Shown here piece by piece: positions 1 through 11,190 of a stretch of 64,000 bases of DNA. Made by a program: the position numbers and the translations under genes. The notes beneath the pieces are model-generated. The model saw only the letters and a program-made list of their open reading frames with translations. It did not search any database and was not told where the DNA came from. Within the stretch, counting starts at the first letter, position 1. Each line of letters begins with the position of its first letter. The DNA is from Ottelia alismoides (Eukaryota > Streptophyta > Magnoliopsida > Alismatales > Hydrocharitaceae), in assembly GCA_037367405.1 (NCBI GenBank), contig JAZKJV010011399.1, forward strand, positions 124,001 to 188,000. The letters are read 5' to 3'.

Positions 1-1226
1 CTAGTTCTGTAGTCTTTCCATCTGTACATGTATCTCAGGACTTATCTAGAAATAAAGGAAAGGGTTTATTTTATTCTGATCCACCTGTGATGCATGATGA
101 TGTATGTGTGGATTCTGTCGTGCCTGAGCAGCCTAGACCCTCTCCTAGTCCTTCATCTGAGAAGGACCCTGTAGTCCCCTTACCTAGAGCACTCCATTAG
201 GGAAAGGGGCAGAAAAAAGAGAATATCAAAAAGAACCAGCAGGTAGAGTTCAGCCAGCAGATGATCGATAGATTCCATATCCAGCTGACTCTCCAGGAGG
301 CCTTGGAGCACATCCCTCTACTCCAGAGATCACTCAGAGACAGGACCACAGTTAGGAGGAAGAGGAGGAACCATCAGTCTGAGATCCATGTGCTTACCCG
401 GGCCACGTGTTTCGTGATTCAGAACCGTCTGCCGGCCAAGAGGCCATATTCAGGAGCCCAGTATGTCAGTAGCCATATCCGTGAGCAGAGGTTCGACTGC
501 ACTCTATTAGACAGTGGTTCATCGATCAACTTACTTCTGGCAGCCCTTCTCGACCGCTTCGAGTTGGGCACTCTACGACAGAGCAGGACAGTCCTTCAGT
601 TTGCCGATCGATCTGTCAAGAGACCGAAGGGGTTGCTGAGGGACGTTGTCGTCACAATTCAGGGCCTGCAATTCTCTGTAGACTTTGTTGTGTTGGACAT
701 GGAGATCCCTGAGTCTGTGACCGATACCTCCATCATTCTAGGTTGCCCGTTCTTGGCCACAGCCAAGGCAGTGACCGACCATGATAGCGGAAAGGTATAC
801 TTTCGCGTCGAAGGCGAGAGTGTACAAATAGAGACGGTCGAGGACATCAGAGCCAGAGATTCAGCGTGCTCGGAGCAGACCACAGATTCAGAGCAGATGA
901 CAGATGCAGAGCGAGACATACACCAGGACTGCGATTTTGTGATTACAGATGATGAGGCAATTTGGGCAGATCCAGTCGCACAGGCCATCCTCTCACCTTC
1001 AGAGTTCGCGGATACAGAGACGCCAGCAGAGGAGAGGTTGGAGAGCGCATTCCTGGTCCAAGATACCTTTCAGGCAGTAGAGCAGGTTCTTGACCGCGAG
1101 ACCAATTTTTGTGAGTATGATACAGATCCCTCAGAGTCAGATGTTGATTGGGAAGAATTTGATGATCTTATACCATGTTTGACTTCCACTGAGCCTGCAG
1201 CTAGGGAGGAGGCAGATGCCATATAG
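1..1226 (+). pseudogene. Athila-like pol, gag-protease linker and aspartic protease
   Basis: The reading frame is open from the window start except for TAG at 198-200 and TAG at 1224-1226. It encodes a charged linker and then a retropepsin domain: the catalytic motif LDSGSSINL lies near 508-534 (D-S-G is the D-T/S-G active site), and the flap-side motif IILGCPFL follows near 733-756. The homologous minus-strand copy reads IILGRPFL here. The protease would cut the Gag-Pol polyprotein in the virus-like particle. Downstream (about 860-1200) the protein is acidic and rich in Glu, Asp, Ser and Thr. Both stops fall where the sister copy has Gln, so each fits a CAG to TAG change. The frame is the same as the downstream RT and integrase, so this is one interrupted polyprotein. 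Confidence 0.88.
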
Positions 1227-2960
1227 AGCAGAGACAGTCCAGCAGAGCAGCCTTCTCCAGATACTGATTTTGAGCGAGAGTTTCCGTTCTCCCATGCAGA
1301 TTTGGCAGCATTCACTCAGATCTTTCAGAGGCCAGATCCGCCAGCACCTACTTGTCCAGAGCTAAAGCCACTTCCTGCGTCGGTGAAGTATAGGTTCCTT
1401 GCGGGTGAGCATGAGATGTACCCAGTCATTATCTCAACAGATTTGACTGGAGAGCAAGAATCCCAACTGATGGGGGTTCTTGAAAAGAACTGCAAGGCGA
1501 TAGGATGAAGTGTAGCCGATCTCCAAGGGATAAGTCCGGCCCTAGGCTCCCACCATATCTATCTCGAGGAGGAGTCGAAGCCGTCGCGTGAGTTCCAGCG
1601 GCGGCTGAACCCGAATCTGAGAGAGGTTGTCATGAAGGAGATCTCGAAATGGTGGAGCGTCGATTTTATCTACCCCATCTCCGACTCCAAGTGGGTCAGT
1701 CTGTTGCATGTGGTGCCCAAGAAGACGGGCATCACTACAGTTGTCAGCGAGTCTGGAGAGGAGATCGTTACCCGGGTACCCACTTCTTGGCAGGTCTGTG
1801 TAGTTTACAGACGATTCAACCATTCCACCAAGAAGGATCATTTCCCCCTGCCCTTTATAGATCAGATCATTGAGAGACTAGCAGGGAAGAGCCACTACTG
1901 CTTCTTGGATGGGTACTCCAGCTACAATCAGGTGGCCATCGCGCCTGAGGACCAGGACAAGACCACCTTCACCTGTCCCTTCGGCACATATGCCTTCAGA
2001 CGCATGCCATTTGGGCTATGCAACGCCCCTGTGACTTTTCAGAGATGCACGTTGTCTATATTTTCAGACATGGTGGGGGAGTGCTTGGAGGTCTTCATGG
2101 ATGACTTCTCGGTCTACGGCGACAGATTCGACTCCTGTCTTGACCGCCTAGACCGAGCCCTTTAGCGATGCATTGAGGTTCACCTTATGTTGTCTTGGGA
2201 GAAGAGTCACTTCATGGTGACTCAAGGGACGGTGCTTGGCCATATCATCTCCAACAGGGGCATGGAGGTTGATCCGGCCAAGGTAGATGTCATTAGAAAA
2301 CTCGCACCACTGTCCAACCTGCGGCAGTTACAGTCTTTTCTAGGGCATGTCGGTTTCTACCGACGTTTAATTCATGATTTCAGTAGGATTGACCGACCGT
2401 TGACTGATCTGCTGACGAAAGACATTGAGTTCCTTGTCGATGACAAGTGTCTTTCGTCGTTTGAGACTCTCAAGAGCTGTGTTGTAGAGGCTCATGTTCT
2501 CCAGCCTCCTGATTGGTCTCTCCCATTCGAAATCATAACGGGTGCCTCCGATTTTGCCGTAGAGGCCGTGCTGGGACAGAGGAGGGATGGAGTCCCATTT
2601 GCTATTCACTACGCTAGCTGTACATTGGATGCCGCGCAATGGAATTACACAGTCACTGAGAAGGAGATGCTAGCCGTAGTTTTTGCCCTTGATAAGTTCA
2701 GATCTTACATCATTGGATCTAGAGTGACCATCTATACTGATCATACCGCCATCAGGTACCTCATGGAAAAGAAGGATGCCAAAGCCAGATTGACCAGATG
2801 GATCCTTCTACTCCAGGAGTTTGACATAGAAATTAAGGATAAGCCTGGAGTCAAGAATGTGGTGGCGGATCATCTCTCCCGATTAGAGCATCTTGAGGAT
2901 TCTGAGCAGACTGAGCCTATTTGTGAGACCTTCCCAGATGAGGCGATCCTTGCTATCGCC
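1227..2960 (+). pseudogene. Athila-like pol, reverse transcriptase and RNase H
   Basis: It continues the protease frame. The N-terminal RT lead-in starts near 1302 and is cut by TGA at 1506-1508, where the family has Trp. The RT fingers and palm follow (1632-2165) with the motif FLDGYSSYNQ near 1902-1931 and the catalytic FMDDF near 2094-2108. TAG at 2163-2165 replaces an expected Gln. RT thumb and connection run from 2187. RNase H starts near 2521: the first catalytic Asp is in TGASDF, then the EKEML Glu, then the YTDHTA Asp, ending at ADHLSRLE near 2890. There is no frameshift, only in-frame stops, so decay is by point mutation. The element could move only if proteins were supplied by another copy. 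Confidence 0.92.
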
Positions 2961-4250
2961 TCTCTCCTGTGGTACACTGATATTGTGAACTTTCTTGTTG
3001 CTAAGAAAGTTCCACAAGATTGGCTCAGGCAGAGACTTGAGACCTTCCTCACAAAGGCCAAGTTCTACCACTGGGAGGATCCCATCCTTTACCATGAAGG
3101 AGGGGATAGCGTCTGGCATAGGTGCATTCCTCAGAAGGAGCACCACAGCATCCTCACTTACTGCCACAAGATTGAGGCAGGAGGACATCACTCTGGGAGG
3201 AGAACGGCACAGAAAGTGCTCCAATCCGGCCTATGGTGGCCTACTCTCTTCAAGGACTCTGATGAGTTCGTGAAGAGATGTACTAACTGTCAGAGGATGG
3301 GCACTTGTGGACAACGTGATATGATGCCGATGCAGCCCATTCACTTCTATGAGGTTTTTGACGCATGGGGCATCGATTTCATGGGTCCATTCCCTAAGAG
3401 TCAGGGATTCGAGTACATTCTGTTGGCCGTGGATTATGTTAGTCGTTGGGTTGAGGCCATCCCCGCCCGAACCACAGATGTTAGGACTGTTTGCCGATTT
3501 TTGAGGAAGCATATCATTTCACGGTTCGGGGTACCTCGAGTGTTGATATCAGACGGGGGGTCTCATTTCGTCAACGACAAGGTAAAGTCCCTTGCTAGCG
3601 AGTTCGGCATAGACCATCGAGTTGCCACTCCATACCACCCTTGGACGAATGGTCTTGCCGAAGTGTCGAACAGGGAGATCAAGACTATATTGCAGAAAGT
3701 CGTCCGTCCTGACCGAAAGGATTGGTCACAGCTTTTGGACTCGGTCTTGTGGGCATATAGGATGTCTTTCAAGACTCCTTTGGGTACATCTCCCTTTCGC
3801 CTTGTTTATGGCAAGCCGTGCCATTTACCTGTTGAGCTGAGACATAGGTCACTTTGGGATGTCACTGATATACTTTTGGATCCAGAGAGCATAGGAGATC
3901 AGAGGAGGGCAGAGTTAGCAGCCTTGGAGGAGCTTCGTGATACCACCTTCTCAAACAGCCTATAGTACAAGGAGAGAGTGAATGAGTGGCATGATTCTCA
4001 TATCAGCCACAAGCATTTTGAGCCAGGACAGAGAGTATGGATGTTTGATGCTAGGCTTCGTCTATTTCCAGGGAAGCTACAGAGCAAATGGAAGGGACCG
4101 TATTTGGTGAGAAAGGTACACGACAATGGGAGTATCGACATATCTGAGTTGTCTTCTGAGAGTACCTTTCGAGTGAACGGCCAACGGCACAAGCCATATC
4201 TAGATCATGAGCCGCGGGTCGTTGATGTTGCCCCGATTCACTTTGCGTGA
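2961..4250 (+). pseudogene. Athila-like pol, integrase
   Basis: It inserts the cDNA into nuclear DNA. The zinc-binding HHCC domain spans about 3160-3290 (H...H in HKIEAGGHH and C..C in CTNCQR). The DDE catalytic core spans about 3355-3690: Asp in GIDFMGPF, Asp in ISDGGSHF and Glu in AEVSNREIK. The C-terminal region has a GKLQSKWKGPYLVRKV core near 4069-4116 and ends without a chromodomain at TGA 4248-4250. One stop, TAG at 3963-3965, sits where the sister copy has Gln. The frame is continuous with RT and RNase H. The lack of a chromodomain supports Athila/Tat rather than a chromovirus. Confidence 0.92.
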
Positions 4251-4382
4251 GATGTGGTCTCTTGACTCACATCTATTGCATCCCACGCCTGATTATCACT
4301 ATTCTTCCGACTTGTATAGATCTAGATGTCCATATCACTCTATTCTTTAGTCCCACATCCCTTTTCTCATCTTATGATATGA

Positions 4383-4733
4383 TATACTTAGGGTGTGCTT
4401 TACCCTAAGTATAGGGGGGATGTAGGACTCTCGGGTATTCTTTTGATTCATTTCTACCTCTGTTTTGCAGCCTATACTTAAGGATATTTTACACTAAGTA
4501 TAGGGGGGTAGACCCTGTACATTCTCACTCGGCTTTCCCTTTGTGTACAACCTGCTATACTTAGGATTAGTTGATCCTAAGTATAGGGGGAAATGCCGAG
4601 ATCCTCTCGCATTTCTATTCTTTCATTCGTCTTTGTATATAGCCTTCCTTTTCACTTCCCTATACTAAGCATGAGTTATGTCTTCTTCATCGTTCTTGAC
4701 TCTGAGGACATCGTTCGAGCTAAGTATAGGGGG
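4383..4733 (+). repeat. Array of four PPT-like hairpins
   Basis: Four inverted repeats each end in the motif AAGTATAGGGGG. Hairpin 1: perfect 12-bp stem 4383-4394/4402-4413, 7-nt loop, then six G. Hairpin 2: 10-bp stem 4471-4480/4495-4504. Hairpin 3: perfect 13-bp stem 4555-4567/4574-4586, then a G run. Copy 4: arms near 4657-4666 and 4721-4733, about 55 nt apart and imperfect. The same motif without its left arm is the true polypurine tract at 6319-6332. The minus-strand element has a matching array at 19443-19795. Confidence 0.85.
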
Positions 4734-6318
4734 TGTGTATATATTTCATATATACTTTAGCCATAACTCGTACTTTGTGTGAGTGTGTTAATAAATAAAA
4801 ATGGTTAAAACCCAAAACAATCCATAAAAATTAAAAAAAATCCTTGTAAATAAACAGTTTTTTATTGCGCATACATAGCTATGGTACAAAATTATATTGT
4901 AAAAATGTTTGTAAAAACTTTTTGTGTAAATAGTGTGTAAATATTTTCTTATCAAAATTATGTATATAGTACAAAATTTTTCCAAAATGTTTTGAAAATC
5001 AAAAGTTTGCAAAAACCTTGTGTAAATTTGTGTACATATTCTGCAAAACTTGCATTCATGCATACATTCATGATTTCAAAACATTTTTCAAAAATTTTGC
5101 ACATGTGTAAATGTTTGTAAATAGCATCTTTGTAAATACTTGTATAGTTTTTCCTGGATTATAGTTGACATTTAAACTAGCCTGGAATTAAATTGGAAAA
5201 TGGAGCTTGGTTAAGATCTTAATCCACCTAATTATAAGAGGAACCTTATAGGGCTTAGGGTTGAGACTTTTTCAGGTCCATGGTGACTTAATTCTTTGAG
5301 TCCACTAGGCTATGATCATATGTCATCTCAATGAGCCTAAGTAGAGCACTTAACAACACACACATGACTCATATAGACAATGGCTTAACTTGGACCTGCA
5401 CTATACACCGAGCTCTCTACGGATGAGGTAGTGAGGAGGCAGTATTCCTTGACTTGGAGTAGCATATGAGGGTAGTACTTCTAGGCGGAACCTCTCTTCT
5501 TCTTATAGTGAAGGAAGTGCGTCTCAACTTGGTCTGGTTGCCATGAGGTCTAACGACAGGAGTTGTGGGTTGCAATAATGCTTCAAAAGAGGGATAGTCT
5601 ACTGGCTCAAGAGGAAAAACTCCTTATGTATATATGTTGCACCTTGTAGATATGTTGTACAGATGCACTCGAAAAAAATGCAAAAAGCAAATAACTCCAA
5701 AAAAGTGGTGGGTCTGATAGAAAATGATAATCCCACCGGAGTATGTATATAGTGCAATAAGCAAAGATTGAGACTCATGTTTCATCTTATATAGCTTGCA
5801 GCAGGGAGACTCAGCTACACTGGTTGAGCTCCCAAGGATACATGGCTACACTGGTCATGGTCCATTCTCTTCCCTCTTCTTGAGCCGGTTGAACTTGAAC
5901 TTAGAAGGGAATACCCCTCTCCTCAAGGAAAGAGTGGCCAGATTAGGGTCATAGAGTTACCTTGTTGGGGATGGTTGTCATTTTGCTGCTTCTGAGGTGG
6001 AGAGCTATACCTCACTTACACTGTACAAGGAAAGATTCATGGTCTTCAGGGTTTGTGTATGTAGACTTGTTCTGATCCGGATTATTGAGGAGTCTTGACT
6101 ATAGATTAGTGGAACTTAGAGGTTGTTCAGTTTTAAACCTAAGTCTAAATAAGGTTCTGACACATTAATAATCCAAAGATCTGACCGAGCTCCATATCTC
6201 AATTTAATGAAGGCAAGTTTAATAATCAGCATTGATCCATGCATTTTCTCCTCTTTTTCTTTTTCCTTTTCTTTTTCACTTCTTTTTCAAATAAGTGTTT
6301 GCTAAGGGACTAGCAAAG

Positions 6319-6332
6319 TTAAGTATAGGGGG
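6319..6332 (+). other. Polypurine tract (plus-strand primer)
   Basis: TTAAGTATAGGGGG directly abuts the LTR start TGATGAAT at 6333. In LTR retrotransposons this RNase-H-resistant purine run primes plus-strand DNA synthesis. Confidence 0.88.
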
Positions 6333-9300
6333 TGATGAATACCCATTCATCACTCTTTATTCTTTTATTTTAGCTACAAAACCTATGCAAAACACATGCA
6401 GATATGTGTAAATAGAATAAAATACCATAAGGCATGCATTGTGTAAATTGCAATAATTAGCATGTTTTTGTGCATAAATAAATAAATAAATAACAGAAAA
6501 AGAGGGAAATATTTAGAATAAATATTGAGCGACCTAATCCCAACGGAGGGCTTAGCATGGGCCTGACCGCAAAAGAATGCAAGTAGAGAGAGATAGGGAA
6601 GCTCAATTGTGTGTACATATACCTATGTATATAAATAAAATTATTTTCCTCTAAATAAAAATAAAAATATGTGTTTAATATTTTTTATATATTCCTAAAA
6701 ATAAAACTAAAAATAAAAATGGGAAAAAAAAAGAAAAATCAAAATAAATAAAAATCCCCTTTATCAATGTATATAGACCATGTACATAGAATAACATAAT
6801 TATTTATTTTTTCCTTGTAAATAATTAATAAAAATCTAATAAAAATATTTTCACATTCCATGTTTCATAGTGTAAATAAATAAAATAAAATTTAGAAAAA
6901 TAAAAATAAAATAAAAAGAAATAAAATAAAATCAAAATTCACCTTGTATATATACCATGTAAATATGTAAATAAAAGTATTTATTTAACCTATGTAAATA
7001 AATAATAAAAATAAAATAAAAATACCCTTTTATTCCAAATTTTATGTTATAAATAAATAAAATATAAAATTGGAATAAATTGTATAAAAATAAATAATTA
7101 AAAAATAAAAATCAAAATTCCTTTTATGTATATACCTACATATAATAATAATATAATGTAAATACATAATTTATATTCCAAAAAATAAATAAATATCACT
7201 AAAAATTAATTTGAAAATAAATAAACATTTTTCATGTTTTAACTTTTTCGAAATTAAGTCATTTATTATTTTTAATTGAATTTCCAAATAATTATTAAAT
7301 GGTGGCTTCTCATTGGTCCACGGGGGATGTTGACCCCCGGTCAACTCCCCTCCCCCCCCCCGGACCTTTTCCCCTGCGGATATCGCTCTAGACCCGACTT
7401 CGACTAATTTCCTAAGCCAGATCCGACCACCATTTGCGCAAATCCCGGGTCCTGATTGCACCTGAACCTTCCCTGATCCACGCCTGGGGATTTGCCTCGG
7501 GATCTGAGCTCCGAATCACTCGCCCGACCCTCTTCTTCTCGGACCCCTAGCCGTATAAAGCTCCACCTCCGGCCAACTTTTCACGCCATCTTTGGCTGCG
7601 CCCCTTCGTCCCACGATCTCCATCTTCTTCCCTAGAGTGACAGCTTCGCGAGGGAGGTGTCGAAGAGAAGAGAGGGAGCCTCCAGCTATCTATCCGACGA
7701 CCTTCATCACTGTGTGTCACCGCGAGGTGCGATGAGCCTTGGACTTCGATGCTCCTTGAGACCAAGACCCCCCAGAGCTCCGCGAGCTCATCCCCAGTCG
7801 ACTGTAGCCACTAGGTAACCCCGATTCCATCTCGTTTCGCCTAATTTTCCATTACGCCCAAATCGACTCTCCGTTGTCGCCGTTTGATTCTGCTCGCTCC
7901 GATCATCCGTTCATCCATCCGACCCTCCCGTCACGACCACAAAACCTCCCTTCACGTTCTTCACCCACTCACTCCCCTTGGTTCGCCCCGGAACCAAGGT
8001 TCGACCTCCACCGTCGTCGCCTCGCCGGAGGTCATTCATCCGACGCACCCGACCACCGTTTCCACCCCCTGATGAGTCGAGGCAGTTTGCCCTCGACCCA
8101 GGAGCTCTCTCGTGCGGTTTTGCAGGTCAAAGGGACCTCATCTGGAGGTCCAAAGTTCGAGCACAGGAGCTTCACCCCTCCGTCGTCGTCGGGCCGCTCC
8201 GGTGGTCCCCGGCCTCATCGGAGGATTCCATCAGCTGCGGAGCATCGAGGCGGAGCTTTTCTATATCTCAGCAGCTTTAGAGGAGGTCCCCACCGTACGC
8301 ACGGAGCCGGCGAAGCTCGCCGGCGAGCAGTTCTTAGAGGATCCTTCTCCGTCGTCCGATCGTCCCCGACGTTTTTTTCCAGATCCAATCGCAGTTGTCT
8401 ATTTAAGGAGCTTCAGTCACCATCGATATCTGCTAGGGCTCGATCTGGACCGTCCATCCGTGAAGAGGAGTGCACGCATCTCAGCCTTCCGATCATCCAC
8501 GTGGCGCTTCGTCGGTCGTCTGCTTTTAATAAAGGGTAATAGCACTTAGGCCTCTCTTTTTATCGCATTTAATGTTTAGTCCTGTAAATATTTAATTTAG
8601 TTCTTTTTATTTTGGATATTTTGCACATCAGACCTTTACGTTCCAGACATTTGCATTTTCGTCTTTATATATGTGGACCATGTGCGTCGACAGGTGAGGT
8701 TTTGGTTAAATTGCATTTTGTGCCCTATGGTTTCTGTGCGTCCATGTTTGCTCTTATTTAAATAGGATTTGCACATATGCCCCTTCATGCCTGATTCACA
8801 TGCCTCGCGCGTGATTACTTGGATATTTTGCACGCGGGCCCCTGCAGTTTCCTTTTGTGTTATTGTTTAGCCCCTGGAACTATTTTTCCTTACATATAGG
8901 TCCCTGTGCACTGTGGGCCTTTGTTTCATTTAAATAAAATATCAAATTAAACCCAAATTGAGTGAAAATCGTGGCTCCTGCCACGGTGTAAAAATTTCCC
9001 TAAATTTTGGGTACATTTTTTTAGGCTTTTTGCTATTTTAAAATTCAAAAACTGTTGTTTTTGCGTATGTCTGATTTATAAAATAATAAAAAAATATAAA
9101 AACTATTTTAAAAAATCTGAAAAAAAATTAGGATTTGTTAGTATTTGTGTGGTTGATTTTCTATGAAATTTTAGTTATTAATGGATTTATAAAAACCTTA
9201 AAAATTAAAAAACTCTAAAAAACTCATAAAATTTCTATAAAATTCTAGAAAAATCAAAAAAATACAAACTCTTTTTCTGAATTTTCGTTTTTGTATATAT

Positions 9301-9866
9301 TTCTCATAAAAATTGCTTCCAGGCTGATATAATCCATTTGACATTTTTTATGGGTCTTACAAGCCTGGTTGTACAGTAGCACACTGTTTTTGCTCTTTTT
9401 GAATTTTAGAAAATTATATAAAAATTGAAAAACTCTGAAAAATTAACCAAAAACACTAAAAAACCTAAATAGTATAGAAACATTTTTGTTTGAATTTTTG
9501 TAGCATTTTTTAGTGTTTAAATAATTTTGTTGAGTGTGCTTGTTTTTGTCTTTTCTTATTTTTCACCTTAATTAAAAATCTAAAAAAATATAAAAAATAA
9601 AAATCCACCAAAAATATTTGTGTTTATTTTATTTTGTTTTTAGACTACTTCGTAGGACGCGAGGCCAATTCGTGCTCCGTGAGACCGACCCTGGGTGCTA
9701 TACCAGGTTAATCACATAGCCAGGACCGCTATCTTTGTTTTGCTTGATTTATATCTTTGTTTGGTGGTCTGATTTTATTTTCTTGATTGAGCTCTGAGTC
9801 CCGAGGGGTTGAGGTCGCAACGACCATTGACACCTGATTTACCTTAGTTGCTTGGGCGGCTCATCA
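6333..9866 (+). repeat. 3' LTR of the plus-strand Athila-like element
   Basis: The LTR is about 3534 bp, starting TGATGAATACCCATTCATCA (a self-complementary end with 8-bp arms) and ending GGCTCATCA. The middle (about 7300-8560) is GC-rich, while both ends are strongly AT-rich. A TATA box lies at 7554-7559. It aligns in inverse orientation with the LTRs at 14102-17769 and 28166-31851 (for example near the start, the GC-rich block and the end CCTTAGTTGCTTGGG) but is clearly more diverged from them than they are from each other. ORFs inside the GC-rich part have no recognisable protein and are not called. Confidence 0.88.
7554..7559 (+). promoter_or_regulatory. LTR promoter TATA box
   Basis: TATAAA in the context CCGTATAAAGC occurs in the GC-rich middle of the LTR. 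The matching site is present in both LTRs of the minus-strand element (16572-16577 and 30641-30646). Conservation across diverged LTRs supports a promoter; the transcription start itself is inferred to lie about 30 bp downstream. Confidence 0.6.
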
Positions 9867-10434
9867 TAGCACAATAATCAAGTTTCCATGAAGAGACGGT
9901 AAATTTATATGTGGAAAAACCCTCCTCGATGTGAGAAAGGGGAAAACCCACGTGGCAAGACGACCCATAACAAATCCACTAGGTCAGAAAAATAAGAAGG
10001 CACAATATCTTCTCAGTTTTGTTGCCCAACAAAACTGAGTCTCAGTTACAAGAATAAAATCAGATAACTGTCATCATGCACATAGAGAACATGATACCGT
10101 TGCTTCTCCTCTTGCATGATTCTTCCTCACACAGATGCACCTCACGCCTCTACGGACTGCTCTTGATGCCCCCTGCGAGCTGCTCTTCATGCCTTGCAAG
10201 GACTAATCCTCATGCCTTGCATGGGTGGCTTCTCTCCTTACTTGGAGAGAAAGAACTAAGAGAGAAGAGGGGGAGAGATGCTTGATTTGGGATGATCCCC
10301 CAATGCCATGCATGGGGACGTATTTATATTACTCGTGCCTCCACTCTCTCATCCTAGTCCTATTTAGAATAGGACCCCAAAGAGATAATTATCCAACAAC
10401 CTCTCCCCTATTTTGGGATTGGATAATAACCAAC
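9867..10434 (-). repeat. Copia-type LTR or LTR fragment
   Basis: On the minus strand this starts TGTTGGTTATTATCC at 10434, has a TATA box (AATATAAATA, 10321-10330) and near its end carries the GGGTTTTTCCAC stretch common at the ends of copia LTRs. No matching internal region on the minus strand follows, so it may be a solo LTR or one cut by the Athila-like insertion at 9866. The left limit is uncertain. It is opposite in strand to the copia pol that begins at about 10490, so it is probably a separate insertion. Confidence 0.45.
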
Positions 10435-10644
10435 AGTTACCCTTCATAGTTATTTCTTTTATTTTTTTTATATATGGTGATTTTGGTGCATTAAACATGG
10501 GAAATTATTCTTTGTCTCAAGTTGTTGGCGCTAGCAATATTGTGCTACAGAATGCAAGTGGAGCATTATTGATGCTCAAAGATGTGTGACGTACATCATA
10601 TATGCACTTCAATCTTATTTCTATAGGGAATCTTGATAAAGGAT

Positions 10645-11190
10645 GCTAAAAAAGAAGCAACTATATGTGATCTAAGCTTGGATACAAAAGTCTTCCTTAA
10701 TTTCTCGACAGTGAGATAAGACCAAGCTTATGAGCTTATTATCTTAGGTCGAAACAAGTTGATAGGACCACCTTTTATATCCCCATGTCCCCCTGTGTGG
10801 TGAGATAGGAGGGCAAACAAAAAGGAAAGAGAGGGGTGAGGCTTCTCTCGCTTTTAGCAGTGTGGGCCTCCCATTAGGATGCCCGTACGATGAGCTATTA
10901 GCTTAGTGGTAGAGCGCACACTCGATAATTGTGTCATTGTACCAGATTGTGAGGGCTCTCAACCATATGGATAGTTCAATGTGCTCATCAACGCCTGACC
11001 TGGAAATATGGATCATCTAAGGTACATTAGTATGGTGTACTCCTTCTGATCGAATGGAGTTTGAAACCAAACTTCTCCTCCTGAGGATACATCAGGAGAA
11101 TAAGGTGAGATCCAATGTGGATCTGAGTTCTATTGACTCATGGGATTCGAGTTGTCCGGAGGGGACCATTGTGGCTCCTCCCATGAACAC
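10645..11190 (+). other. Nuclear plastid DNA insertion (rrn16-trnI spacer, trnI-GAU exon 1 and intron start)
   Basis: The sequence follows the plastid rDNA operon: the rrn16-trnI spacer (10645-10891, including a stretch close to TCTCGACAGTGAAGTAAGAC), trnI-GAU exon 1 (10892-10928) and the first part of its group II intron (10929 to about 11190). Recognition is by memory of this highly conserved plastid region. Differences are mostly C to T or G to A, as expected for methylated nuclear DNA that is no longer selected. It interrupts copia pol between the GAG-pre-integrase segment and the integrase zinc domain, so it is nuclear, not plastid. Confidence 0.85.
10892..10928 (+). pseudogene. trnI-GAU: trnI-GAU exon 1, plastid-derived remnant
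   Basis: 37 nt corresponding to plastid tRNA-Ile exon 1, with the D-arm text AGTGGTAGAGCGC and the GAT anticodon retained. The first bases and the anticodon stem are altered (GAGCTATTAG for GGGCTATTAG; ACACTCGATAA for CCCCTGATAA). Exon 2 is absent, so no functional tRNA is possible. Confidence 0.82.

Larger units (their letters stand above)
4251..6332 (+). other. Long non-coding tract between pol and 3' LTR
   Basis: No ORF of convincing length is present; in many Athila elements this space carries an env-like ORF. The first 500 bp hold four PPT-like hairpins (listed separately). The rest is AT-rich and keeps recognisable similarity to 17770-19920 of the minus-strand element in opposite orientation, so the tract is a family feature and not random filler. 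A short pyrimidine run (about 6247-6290) precedes the true polypurine tract. Confidence 0.75.
1..9866 (+). mobile_element. Athila-like Ty3 LTR retrotransposon, 5' part outside window
   Basis: This is the 3' part of a Ty3 element read on the + strand. It holds the gag-protease linker, protease, reverse transcriptase, RNase H and integrase (1-4250), a 2.1 kb non-coding tract (4251-6332), a polypurine tract (6319-6332) and a complete 3' LTR (6333-9866). The pol order (RT before integrase), the absence of a chromodomain, the long LTR and the strong similarity to the complete minus-strand element at 14102-31851, which has a tRNA-Asp primer site, place it in the Athila-type branch. The 5' LTR, primer site and most of gag lie before base 1, so its target duplication (3' side would be TAGCA, 9867-9871) cannot be checked. 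Confidence 0.93.

Noticed and set aside
7874..8549. Overlapping ORFs up to 221 codons in the GC-rich part of the LTR
   Set aside because: Long open frames in several frames at once are expected in GC-rich DNA. The composition is Ser/Arg/Pro-rich without domains.
10892..10928. A functional nuclear tRNA gene
   Set aside because: The similarity extends into the plastid spacer and the intron, exon 2 is missing and the stems are broken, so it is a plastid remnant.
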